Positions 1 to 9,925 of a stretch of 64,000 nt of DNA are shown here, piece after piece. This DNA comes from Dastarcus helophoroides (Eukaryota > Arthropoda > Insecta > Coleoptera > Bothrideridae), in NCBI GenBank assembly GCA_028583605.1, contig CM053327.1, positions 2,790,001-2,854,000 on the forward strand, written 5' to 3'. The position numbers and the translations under genes were made by a program. The notes beneath the pieces were generated by a model that had not been told where the DNA came from, searched no databases, and worked only from the letters and a program-made list of their open reading frames with translations. Each line of letters opens with the position of its first letter. The stretch's first letter is position 1.

Positions 1-480
1 TCTTTAAGAAGACAAATCTTTATGTGTCTCTATATTCAGGTGAAATTAGAAAATTTGCTAAAAATTAGATTTATAGTTGTTGCTAGATAACGCGCCCTAT
101 TCCCAGAGAACTAACAATAGAAAAATGACCGACGAGCGCTGGAAAACCTTCATTTTTCAAGTTTATTCAGTGTTATGAAGCGAACGTACTTTATTCCTGA
201 AAAGGACAGTAAACGTCTCAGGATATTGTGTGAAATGTTTGATTAATGTTGTGCAAGTTTCATTGCCTACGCTACATATTGAAGTAGTTTGGGGAGTTTT
301 ATTTACATCCACAAATCGAGATGTATAGATAACCTTCGCTACAATAGATCGATGAACGCTTATTCACGTAAAAGAACGTACATTTTAAGGGAAATGGGGG
401 ACGGAGAGGTAAAAGCATGAAAATGAAAACCTATTTATTTTAGACTATGGATAACAGAATTAAATCTATATTTGTTTCAG
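1..480 (+). other. Intron upstream of the Ig exon
   Basis: AT-rich sequence without an open frame that fits the Ig gene. It ends in a polypyrimidine tract and AG acceptor immediately before the exon. No repeat family was recognised in it. Confidence 0.6.
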
Positions 481-639
481 TTCCTCCTGATATTTTGGAT
501 TATCCAACTAGTACCGATATGGTAGTAAGGGAAGGGTCCAATGTAAGCCTCCGGTGTGCTGCTACTGGTTCCCCAGAGCCTACGATAGCATGGAGAAGGG
601 AAGGTGGTGAAGCAATACCTCTAGGAAACGGACAAGAAG
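481..639 (+). CDS. Internal exon of a lachesin/DIP-like immunoglobulin cell-adhesion gene
   Basis: The exon encodes about 53 residues starting VPPDILDYPTSTDMVVREGS and running through a SLRCAATG stretch and an IAWRREGGE stretch to NGQE. This is the first half of an I-set/C2 Ig domain: a strand-B Cys (LRC) followed by the strand-C Trp (AWRRE). The wording is typical of the second Ig domain of insect lachesin and DPR-interacting proteins (DIPs), GPI-anchored or membrane neuronal adhesion receptors that bind Dpr partners. The acceptor is a T-rich tract ending TTTGTTTCAG at 480 and the donor is GAAG|GTAAGT at 639/640. The length is 159 bases and the exon is phase 1 at both ends, as is usual for Ig exons. 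The frame stays open upstream, but the sequence before the acceptor is intron. The partner Cys must lie in the next exon, which I do not find in the window. Family is confident; the exact paralogue is not. Confidence 0.88.
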
Positions 640-798
640 GTAAGTCTATGGTAAACGTGTGATACTGAAGAATTCTTAGTCTACTATACGAGGGCTGTCT
701 TTTTAATTATGCGTATAGCCACCTAAAGGGCGCAAGTAACAAAATGCAAAATATAACCTTAACATTATATTAATACGTCGCTGACAAAGCTTAAAAGT
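640..798 (+). other. Start of the intron after the Ig exon
   Basis: Begins with the consensus donor GTAAGT. The 159 bases up to the possible inverted-repeat end near 799 hold nothing recognisable. Confidence 0.5.
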
Positions 799-1169
799 AT
801 AAGGTTCTATGTTACAATTTTAGCGCTATATGAATTAACAGCACCACATAGCTCTACGGGTATCTTAGAACCATCTGATTCAAATCTCCTAGGATAACAA
901 TAAAGGTCCTGAATGCGCATTAACAAGGTTCTATGCAATAAATAAATTTATTCTGCCTGTACAAACACCTTCATTGCTCAGCTGTTTTACATTGAACTTT
1001 GTAGCAAACTAAAATCACACAAACAAAACCATAAAGTTCTATGATACAACATGAACCTATGCGATGTTCTGCAATGTATTGCAGTGATTAAGGGGGCAAC
1101 GGCGAACTTTAGGTATTTAGCTTCAGCTCTGCAGAGTGTAGTAAATAAGGCAGCAAAAATAAGGGAAAA

Positions 1170-2225
1170 ATGAGTGACACTGAAGCAGAAGATCTACATT
1201 ATGAAAGGGGCTATAATTCGGATAAGGATAAGGAAACTGTTAGATGATTACAATAAAGATACATATTCTGTAATTACATAAATAATTATTTCCATAAGCC
1301 TAAAAAAGACAGTGTATGTGAATTACAAAAGCTTGAGGCAGATTAAGAAGAAAATGATGGACAAGAAGAATAAAATCTCAAGCATGTTGAAAGAAAAAGA
1401 ACCATCAAGACAAGACAGGAATAATGACAGCATAAACAAAAACAAAACTGTGGTAACATTTGACCTCCAAAATGTCTTATAATGATCTAAGGTCGAGATT
1501 TCCTCGTTTTATTATAAAAGTAAAATGTCATTGAATAACTCGACAGCACATTTTTCTCTTAATGAGCAAGTATATTACGCTATTTGGCCTGAAATCATGA
1601 TGAGTCGCAAGGGTAATGATATTTCAGGTGCGCTTATCAAGATTTTAAATCAAATAATTGAGGATCACCCCAACATAAAAAAACTGACTTTATGGAACAA
1701 GAGTTCTGTTCCACAAAACAAAAGAAAAATAAAGAAATGATAACATTTTAATATTCAACTCTAGAACATTCTTGTGTACAAGAAAATGATTCAGTACACA
1801 GTGTTTTCGAACGAATTTTAAGTAAAGTGGAATATGATTCTCCAGTTTCTCTTGTTAGAATTTTACTAAAAGAAAGAAGCTAAATGCCGTATATTATAAT
1901 CCAGATAAAACGTTCTGATTTCCTTGATATCCAGTCTTTAGCAAAGTGCCACAATTAAAGTTTCTTTTACCAAGGTTTTAGTTCTACAAATTAAAAAGGG
2001 AGTTCTAAACATGGGTTAGAAAGCATCACATGACGACAAATACTTTGATGCTAAGCCTAACACAAGAACTACCGAAGAAATAAGTCATTTAGTTTTTCTG
2101 ATCCTTAAACTAGCAAAGTAAAAGTAGAATTTTCTTTGAAAAAGAGGGAAGTCATTAAATCTGTGCTGCCAGACATGCCCAAAATTCATCAGGAATACTC
2201 CAAACCTGTTATTGCTTACCACTAA
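1170..2225 (+). pseudogene. Degenerate gene resembling the DUF7869 family (repeat-associated, function unknown)
   Basis: Pieces in shifting plus-strand frames follow the order seen in repeated insect proteins that I recall as having a DUF7869 domain. They are: MSDTEAEDLHYERGYNSD-type acidic start at 1170; NKTVVTFDLQNV near 1440-1475; FSLNEQVYYAIWPEIMMS to LWNKSSVPQNKRK at 1525-1735 (family pattern: Trp-rich strand, a Gly/Asn turn, then LWSD-C-PQN-like motif); HSCVQENDSVHSVFERILSK at 1764-1825; PVSLVRILLKER; QIKRSDFLDIQSLAKCHN near 1903-1957; and VLPDMPKIHQEY near 2163-2200. Stops and frameshifts between pieces show it is dead. The Asp expected in the LW(S/N)D-like position is Lys here. The family's biochemical role is not known to me. 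The order of motifs is good evidence; the DUF number is from memory. Confidence 0.55.
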
Positions 2226-2573
2226 CCTACTACCACGAAATTCAACCCAAAAGGTAAAATGAGTGACAAAAGGGTAAGCTCCAAGAAGCGAACCAAGACA
2301 AACTCCAAGAAGCAGACCAAGGCAATGAGCGCAGAAAAAGAAACGAACCTGAATTAGGCGCCTTCACAAAATATTATCTTATTCAAAGATATTAGACATG
2401 ATAACGAAGGCTTTCACAGAACAGGATATACTTCTTCCGGAAGTGGACCCTGTCAAAGAACTACCAAAAGTGTTTTTTGCCCACCATCGTATGGGGCTTC
2501 TTCAGGAACAAAGAAATAAAATACAAGGAAATATACAAAAATGAAAAGTGAAAAGGGGGCCATTTCAAAACAT

Positions 2574-2717
2574 CAGAGCACGGTAACTCAGTATGTCTAC
2601 CATACCAAAAGCGAAACTCTTCTGAATTGAAAATTTGGTACAAAGGATAAGAAAGTTTAGACAGAAGAGCACGATAACTCACTAACCATTCCAGAGGCAA
2701 AACTCTTCTGAGAGAAA
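2574..2717. repeat. Imperfect direct duplication, about 88-bp spacing
   Basis: A unit of the form CAGAGCACGGTAACTCA, then CATACCAAAAGCGAAACTC, then TTCTGA at 2574-2629 recurs degenerated at 2661-2717 (GAGCACGATAACTCA, then CATTCCAGAGGCAAAACTC, then TTCTGA). Two copies only; origin unknown. Confidence 0.5.
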
Positions 2718-2924
2718 AGAAAGGGAAACTTTATCTACCATTCGTCTGCGCGATCACTCCCGAAAATTTCCGATGGTTGGTTTTCAGATGAAGGAAAGCA
2801 TCTAACCGTCGTCTCTGTTGATGTTTTTGGGAAACTTTTGTATTTAAATAGCCTCACGTATCTTCCTGTTATAGTAATTGGAAATATTGAATATAATTAA
2901 AATATTATTAAAAAGATTCTTATG

Positions 2925-3565
2925 CCTGGTCTCATGTTGATGTTCCGCAATGGCTGACTACGAAAATAAACCAGACTTAAGACATCTTTGGTGCTCGGAT
3001 ATTCGCGTGTTAAATGATCGCCCCGTTTCTCCGATGTACACTGAACCACAAGAACAAGGAACCATGTACACACCATTAGAACGAAAGGATAAAATTCTAT
3101 CTTTGGGAGATGGGAGGAGCTGTTAGATTTTTGGGGATGATAAAAAATTGGGTTTAATGTTGTGTTTTCTCAATAATTTTCCGATTTGATCTGTTACTCC
3201 GTAACCATAAAAAAAAAGGCTTTAGAAGAAGCTATTGAATTTTGTGAAGAATGAGTGATAGGGTGAAGATGTCTTTTAATGAGTTTCAATGTCGTGCGAT
3301 TTATAACCATTGTTGCGGAGGTTAAAAGGAATTTTGTCCAATTCGTCTAAAAGATTTATCGGCTGTGAAATTGCTACAGCTTGTGAAACCAGTGAATTTA
3401 TGACAAAACGTTTTTGGGAAGGGTGATGATAGGACTCTGCATCCAAATAACGATTATTATGGCTGAGTTTTCGATATACGGAAAGAGAGACGCGACCGTT
3501 TGGTAAACTGGTGACCAGTACGTCAAGAAAAGGTAGAGAACTGTTGGCTTCGATTTCCATAATAA
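2925..3565 (-). pseudogene. Penelope-like element remnant: end of reverse transcriptase plus GIY-YIG endonuclease
   Basis: Read on the minus strand, 3560 to about 3276 encodes SSLPFLDVLVTSLPNGRVS, then VYRKLSHNNRYLDAESYHHP and QKRFVINSLVSQA. This is the conserved stretch after the RT palm in Penelope-like elements (S-LPFLDVL; VYRK-T-Hxx-RYL; HHP-S-QKR). About 200 bases on, at 3075-2945, the minus strand encodes GVYMVPCSCGSVYIGETGRS then FNTRISEHQRCLK. That is a GIY-YIG nuclease domain with its first motif as G-V-Y and second as V-Y-I-G, and the Arg of the TRISEH helix present. The CxC just before VYIG is typical of the Penelope type. These elements replicate by target-primed reverse transcription. 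The copy is 5'-truncated (no RT fingers/palm) and broken by stops between the two domains. Confidence 0.85.
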
Positions 3566-4014
3566 AGCTAGTGGAAGAATGATATTAGACCTTAGTTTTT
3601 CCTTTTTTGTTGTATTAAAAGTTTTAGTTACAGTAAATCTTTTAAGTTTTGTATCTGATTCTATTACTTCTCCAACTTTGTAACGTTAAAAAGGTTCTAT
3701 GTTACATTTTAAGAACGAATTAAAGATTTTCGAAAATACAAGGCAATAGTTTTTTTTTTTGTTCTTGACTAATTTTTAAGACAAATAAATCATGTACTTT
3801 TAGTTGTTTCTGGCTGCTGATCCGGTGATAAGTCAGAAAACATATTTAAGTTATTAATTTAATTAAATCAGCTATTATTTTTAAATACTAAAAACTTGTA
3901 AGACCATTCTTTCAAAGCTGTTGCCTTTTAACGTAGAACCTTATAATTCCAAGCAAGCGACGTATTGAAGATTTCATCAAAATACAAATTATGTGAATTC
4001 TGAAAGTTAATGAG

Positions 4015-4870
4015 TTGTGCAGAAATGTGGAATTGAATCCAGGGTACTTTCGAGTATTTCCTTTCAAGGAGGTTTATTTTAACAAGGATGTCCTGACGAA
4101 TAAATTGCTGTTATTGGTAATAAAGCACCACATCAGTCGACAATTTCTCGCTCTGGATATCCTGAATTTAAATGGACGCACAAATCTCAGCGATGATCCT
4201 GGGCCAGGTACCCAAAAAGAGCAGTCACCCAGGAAGACTTTTTGCTATGCATGAGATGATTAATGACGATCGTCGTTTTACTTACCGCGAGATGGAGAAT
4301 TTCTTGTTCATTTGTAAAACCTTATTCCAAAATATTTTCTACGAAGAGTTAGGCGTGAGAAAATAACTTTTTCGTTGGATCTCGCATCTGTTGACCGAGA
4401 AGTAACTGATGGCACGTATCAATTGGCGCCGCAGAACTCCAAATGGTTTTAACAGCGGTCGCTCCAAAAATGCGTAAAATATTGTCAGTGGCGACAAGTA
4501 TTGGAGTTTTTCTTATGTACCTCAGAATAAAGGTCAGTCTAGTGTTTGGGTGTTTTAAAAATTGATATAAAAATCTTGTCTCCTAAAACCAAGAAAGATT
4601 AAAAAATACAAAAAAAGTTGCTTTAACGCGTTTCGATAGCCAAACTAACATCTTCAGAGAGACGGGACATGATTTGTATATCAATTTTTGAAGATAACCA
4701 AGGGTAAGTCCGTTGCGCCAAAATTATGTGTGTTGCAAGATGAAGAGAAACCAACTAAAGTCACCAGATCCAGCAGTATGTCCAAAATGATGGTCGTAGC
4801 CTTTGTGTCAAAATCTGGACATGCGTCTACAATTTTTTTACAACAGCTTTTCCCAAGTAGAGCAATTTAA
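4015..4870 (+). pseudogene. Mariner transposase, N-terminal half (interrupted)
   Basis: Mariner transposases cut and paste DNA at TA sites using a DD34D triad. Remnants here, in order: GRTNLSDDPGPG at 4173-4208 (the linker between the helix-turn-helix motifs); then after a frameshift HEMINDDRRFTYREMENFLF and YEELGVRK at 4248-4366 (second HTH); VSGDKYWSFSYVPQN at 4483-4530, holding the first catalytic Asp (family GDE-W); GQSSVWVF to 4553. A fold-back MITE then interrupts the frame. It resumes at 4736 with QDEEKPTKVTRSSSMSKMMV and AFVSKSGHASTIFLQQ to about 4850. The continuation expected (a TVNSEWYT-like block) is not here but matches the fragment starting at 9489. The coding start and the terminal repeats were not identified. 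Confidence 0.85.
4554..4735 (+). mobile_element. Fold-back MITE copy 1, inserted in the mariner transposase
   Basis: Starts AAATTGATATAAAAATCTTG and TCCTAAAACCAAGAAAGATT, has the core TTTAACGCGTTTCGATAGCC, and ends with the inverted first arm (CATGATTTGTATATCAATTT) plus the family tail (GAAGATAACCAAGGG, then AGTCCGTTG). Four more copies lie at about 19.84, 26.44, 38.56 and 58.66 kb. The reading frame of the transposase is continuous once this block is left out (SSVWVF | QDEEKP), so it inserted after mariner arrived. Confidence 0.8.
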
Positions 4871-5089
4871 CCTCAAATTAAGCCTCTCGTAATTAATTAT
4901 TTAATTCAATGATTTCTTAAGGCCCGCTGAATTCGCAATTTCTACTACAGATGTTTCGATACATACAGGTCAAGAGATCGTCACTAGTCACTAATAACAT
5001 TTTACATAACTTTTTAATTAAAATGTTAGTTTGCAATTCGCATTAATGCTCGATGACCATTTCAAATTGACCAAAGACCTAAAACCGTT

Positions 5090-8000
5090 GGTAATCCCAA
5101 TTTTCTTTAATTGGTTTTATATCTTAAACTTGAAATTTTTATGTTATATTTAAAAAAATAAGGGGTTAATTCAAAATGCCAGCTTTAGACACGAAAGTTC
5201 AACTTCATACTCCAAATTTTTACTTTCCCCCTAAAATTTCGAATTTTCAGATAGACTAAATTTAATTTTGCAATTTCTAGTAGTGTCGACCTTAACATAC
5301 AATAATTTGAAAACATTTTCAAGTCTCTACAAGATTTTGGACTCGAAATTCAAAATTTGCACTTTTGTTTCAAAATATAGAATTTTAAGTTTAAGTTTTG
5401 GGCTCTATCTCGAAATCATTACTTTCGTAGTACTTCGACTTCATTCTCAAAACGTTTCTACAGAAATTTTCTGCTCCTTTCTCAGAAATTTAAGTTTCGA
5501 ATTTCTAAAAAAAAAACACCTTCGACTAAACCTCGAAATTTTGAATTACATGCATAAGTGAATTTTTACTTTTTTCTCTTATTTTATTCTAGAAATTTAG
5601 AGTTCAAGGTCGAAAATTTCAGCTCATTTTTAACACGAATATTGGAGCCTAATTTTTATGAGACACTGGAAATTTAAAAGTATTAATTATTGACAGTTTT
5701 TCTTGGATCCTGATTAATTCGTCTTAAATTATATAAAGAAGCTAAAGTAAAAAATTGTGTGTTATGTTTAAGGAGTACATATGTTTAAAGGGTTACATTA
5801 TTGCCGTTTATATCGTATTTTATTTAAAAAAATTTAACCATTTGAAATTTTCATTCCTTTGTAATGGGTCACGACCCAGCATCGGGCCGTGAAACTAAAA
5901 TACCGACTGGCAGAATTATCTCCATAATCATATTTATAAAATTGATAAGAAAAAGAGATAACATTTCTAGTGCCTTTTGTATCCCTATAAATGTGAGACA
6001 AAAATTTTTATTTTAAAATAAAGTCTTGGCTTTTTTTAACATTTTTATTAATCGATTTAAATTCTTTTGTATTTTGCCATAGGAAATTTTTTTAGACATA
6101 AAAATTATGACCTGTTCTCTTCGAAATTTTTTAAACAACTTGACGACGTGTATTTTATGCTTTGGTTTAAAAGGCGGCTTTTTCAAATGATGAAAAAATT
6201 AACTTATGAAATTTTTCACTTTTTTAATTATTGAAATTTTTCAAAGATTTATTTTTTCTGAACCTTTGAATATATTGACTTTTTTTGAAAATTTCAATTA
6301 GCTGCGAATCTCCACTTTTTTCAAAATTGTTCCCTTTTTTGAAAAGTCTAACCTTGACCATTTTGAAAATGTTGACTATAAAAAATCCATTTTTTTTTGA
6401 AAAATGGTTTTTAAAAAAAAATTCTAATTAAAAAAAAAATTATTTGAAAAATGTCCACTGTTTATAGTTTCCTATAAGAAATTCAGACATTTGTTAAACT
6501 TTGACATTTAAAAATTTTCTTAGTTTTTCCAAATTTGTCCTTTTTCAAAATTTCCCTTTTTATATTGGCTGTTTTTTAAACTGTACTTATTTTGACTTAT
6601 TACAAAAACTGTTATTTTTTTCAAAATTTCGGCCCTTTTTTGGAAAATTTTATTTTATACAATTTAAAAATTTTGGCCCAAAATATTAACTTCTTCTCGA
6701 AATTTTCACTTCAAGTTATTTTTTAAATTTCCTACCTTATTTTCAAATTTCAACTTTTACTGTAGCTTTTATAAACTTTTTAAAATTTTCCTAATAAAAC
6801 TATCGACCTTTTTCAAAAATGGATTTTTTTTCAATACTATTATTTTTTCTCTGACACTATATTTACCCCTTTCCTGAAGAATTCGATTTTTATGAAAAAG
6901 GAGACCTTTTTAAAAATTTAGACTTTTGGAAAATTTTGAGTTTTTGAAATTTTTATATTTTAAAATTCACATTACAGTGAAACCTTCCTATAGCTTATTC
7001 CAAGATCTTCCAGAAAAATTCGTTATAGAGAGGTTTTTGTTATAGGGAAGTAGCATTAAAAATTCACGAATCACATGTAAAATTTCATATTAAACATTTA
7101 TTAAAAATATGTAAGCAAACATATGTTGATAAATTAAATTTAATTAAAAAAAATCTGTAATTTCTTTTTAAAGTGAGAATTTAGAAAATATTTGCTTTTC
7201 GAAAAACACTTCGCATTTATTTAACACATTGAAAACAAGTTCAGGTGTGTTCTCAAACTGTAAACTTCCCTTATACTAGTAGGTAAACAAGGTCGTTAGC
7301 ATGGGGTATCCCAGAAATTGAGTGTTTACCTATTTTGAACCAGAGACAATTAAAAAGGAATCAAATCTTGAAATGTCATTGGTATGAGGTATTCAGAACT
7401 TTCTCTGAACGGAAGGCCATTATTAAAACTAAAGAAACCTTGAAAGTTCTTGGTTCCAAAATTCGTTTTAAGGAAGTATCCTATTCGTTAAATGGAAATA
7501 ATATTACGTGTAAATTTGCTTAAAATGCTGCAATACCTGAAAAAATTCGTTATATAGAGGAATTTGGTATATGGAGATCCTTTATTGAAAAATTTGGCTT
7601 TATTTCCAAATTTTGACTTTTTTGTAAGCATTCAAATTTTAAATTTCTGTCCGTTTTTCAAAATTTTAACCTTTTTATAAATTTCGATTTATTAAAACCA
7701 TCGGCATTCAACATTTTTCATTTTAATGACCATTTCGATTTTCTCCTCAAAATTTTGACTTTAAATTTTTTACTTTTTTAAAAATTTTTATATAAAGTTA
7801 ACTTAAAAATGGACATTTTAAAATTTGGAATTTTTTGAGAATTAAGACAAAGAGTTTTAACTTTTTTTTATATTTTTGCTTTTACTTTTTGCAATTGTAA
7901 ACTACAAACAATTTTACTTTGTTTAATTTAAACTTTTTTTACATTATTAACATTTTTTTGGGAAATTTTAGCCTTATGTGAAGAGCTAGTCTCTCACAAT

Positions 8001-9180
8001 TTGAGTGTTTCTCATATTTCAACTTTTTCTAAAAATTTTGACCCTTTTCAAATGGCACTTAAATATAATTTAATTTTATTTTCAAAGTATCCACTTTTCA
8101 AAAGATCTACTTTTTTCAATATGGTAACTTATTTTAAAAATTTATATTTTTTATCAAAATTTAGACTTTATGATTTATATAGAGGATTTCCACTTTTTTT
8201 TTTCAAAATTTTGGCTTTCTGTAAACAATAGACGTTAGTCATTTCAACAATTTTAAATGTTGATAGTTTTCTGCAAATTGTTGGTGTCAACTCACAGGGA
8301 CTGAAAATTGAAGATTTATATCTGGAGCAAATTGAAATGTTGTATTATAGATTCGGAGTAATAAAGTTAAAAATGATGCAGAATTCTAGAAAAAAAGCAA
8401 TTATTTCTCTTAAATTCTAAGTTTTAAAAAAGAAGATAAAATTTCAATTCAAAGCGGATATCGTAGGTTTAAAAAAAAATTAATTTTTACTAAGAATGTG
8501 CAAAAAATCAATGCCAATTTCAATGTTGACAAAAATTCCACCCAAAATGGCGTTATGAAAAAGATGAGTTTGAGTTGAAAACAGATGTTTCGAAAAAAAA
8601 TTGAACATTTGTGTTGGAAAAAATCTAAAAGATAATAACATTTTAACTCTTAATTCATAAAAAAATCTAAAAAAAAACTTAAGACTCGTAAATTCAAAAT
8701 CTTAAGAAAAAAGTCTAAGTAAAAAAAGACAAAATTTTAAATAAAATTTTGTAGAAAAGTTTTACCATTTCATGTTTTTTTTCAAAAGTTTGACTTTATT
8801 TTTAAAATTTTCTACATTTTCTTTCAATTTTGACTTTGAATTTCAAAATTTTGAGAAAATAGTCTTTATTTAACGTCGAATTTTTTAAAAAATAAAAAGA
8901 ATTTAATTTACTCGACAACATTTCCAAAAAAGTACCAAAATTTGAAAAGAAATTGAGCATGGTGAAGAAATAAACCGGTTTAAGATTAAAGAGAAATATG
9001 TCGAACTTTAAAATTTCTACTTTGGATTTCAAGGAAAAATTTTGAGATAAAATTGAAATTTTGAGAAACGGAAATTAGAAATTCTAGAAAGTAGAAAGGA
9101 ATTACGAAATTTTGACTTGTAACCTCAAAATGTGGTCGAAATATTGAAAATAAAAACGAAGCTTCAAGATAGTTAAAATA
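5090..9180. repeat. Degenerate A/T array, T-rich polarity then A-rich polarity
   Basis: Loosely periodic repetition of words like TTTTTCAAAATTTTGACTTT from about 5.1 to 8.27 kb, changing to the complementary polarity (GAAAAAGT, AAATTTTGAGA) from about 8.33 to 9.17 kb. Open frames in it are low-complexity (Phe/Lys/Leu/Ile) and not supported as genes. A pogo/Tigger-type MITE lies inside at 6975-7588. The 220 bases before it (4870-5090) hold nothing recognisable. Confidence 0.65.
6975..7588. mobile_element. Candidate pogo/Tigger-type MITE
   Basis: Left end CAGTGAAACCTTCCTATAG. The right end, read on the minus strand from 7588, is CAATAAAGGATCTCCATATA. Subterminal blocks TTCGTTATAGAGAGG at 7019 and TTCGTTATATAGAGG at 7546 are near-identical. 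A 62-codon open frame at 7335-7523 is not recognisable. The TIR match is imperfect, so the borders are tentative. Confidence 0.45.
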
Positions 9181-9183
9181 TAT

Positions 9184-9491
9184 TGTTGCACGTTATCGGT
9201 TCAAAATTAAAATTGCTTGAATTGTAACTACTTTATTTCCAAACTGATCTTGGAACAGTACAATTGTAATTCATTTAAATGACCAACTGACCTAACTCAC
9301 TAACACTGTTTAATCAACTAACTAACTAAGGGAAAGGCGACCGCGTTTATTTATAGGTACTGTTTCGGTTTCTAGAAGGAACGCACAGATAAGACTTATC
9401 GTTTGCGGAAATTTTAGAAGCACTTATCTGCCGTTTGATTAATTATCGCACCCGCTTCCCCTTTTAAAATTTCTCTTGAAAAAATCCTTAT
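9184..9491 (-). repeat. Solo LTR, copy 1, truncated
   Basis: Same family as the LTRs at 28590 and 42516 (first bases TGTTGCACGTTATCGGTTC on the plus strand). Orientation is minus: read that way it has a TATA box (CCTATAAATAAACGCG) and a downstream AATAAAG polyadenylation signal. About 30 bases of its U3 end are missing; homology stops at CCTTATGG, just where mariner coding sequence begins. Left flank ATAT. Confidence 0.75.
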
Positions 9492-9925
9492 GGCAACTGT
9501 GAAATGGTACACAATCGCTTGTTTGCCACAAATCATTTATAAGCTACAAAAAAAAAACAACCCACATCGTCGAATCATCATCCACCAAGACAATGCTAGT
9601 GCCTACACTGCTCGACATATAATGGATTTTTTGGAGTAACAAAATATTGAACTGCCTAAACGTCATCTTTATAGCCCTATCCTAATCTTCAACGATTTTT
9701 TTACATTTTCAACCATCTAGAATGCATTGCTTAGAAAACGGTTTCAATCAACCGAAGATGTTGTAGGTTGTAGATGCTTTCCAAATTAATATTTAGAACA
9801 TACCCCCCGAAGAGCGAAATAAGTGCTTTAACAATTGGTTTGAGCAAATGCAAAAGTGCATTGAGAATAAATATTTGAAATCTAATATATGGTCTTTTGT
9901 TAAGGCTATATGAAAAACTAAAAAA
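9489..9925 (+). pseudogene. Mariner transposase, C-terminal half
   Basis: The plus strand reads MATVKWYTIACLPQIIYKLQ, then HRRIIIHQDNASAYTARHIM, then QNIELPKRHLYSPILIFNDF, then RKRFQSTEDVV. After frameshifts it continues with a CFNNWFEQMQKCIENKYL-like end near 9820-9875. This is the mariner catalytic-core C-terminus: HQDNAS holds the second catalytic Asp, and the third (SPDL in active enzymes) has become SPIL, so the site is dead. It picks up almost exactly where the fragment ending near 4850 stops, suggesting one ancient element split by about 4.6 kb. Confidence 0.85.

Larger units (their letters stand above)
799..3944 (+). mobile_element. Candidate inverted-repeat-bounded element carrying a dead DUF7869-like gene
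   Basis: The left end reads TATAAGGTTCTATGTTACAA at 799-818. The right end, read on the minus strand from 3944, is TATAAGGTTCTACGTTAAAA, agreeing at about 17 of 20 bases. Variants of the same word recur near the ends in direct orientation (925-940 AAGGTTCTATGCAAT, 1033-1049 AAAGTTCTATGATACAA, 3691-3706 AAGGTTCTATGTTACA), like subterminal repeats. A TA target duplication is possible at both edges but uninformative in this composition. Inside lie the DUF7869-like pseudogene and, inverted, a Penelope-like fragment. The boundaries are an inference from one inverted pair; the two coding remnants could instead be independent residents. Confidence 0.4.

Noticed and set aside
5268..5561. 97-codon plus-strand frame and many similar ones in A/T blocks
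   Set aside because: Phe/Leu/Lys/Ile/Asn-rich translations of array words; no start context, splice signals or domain.
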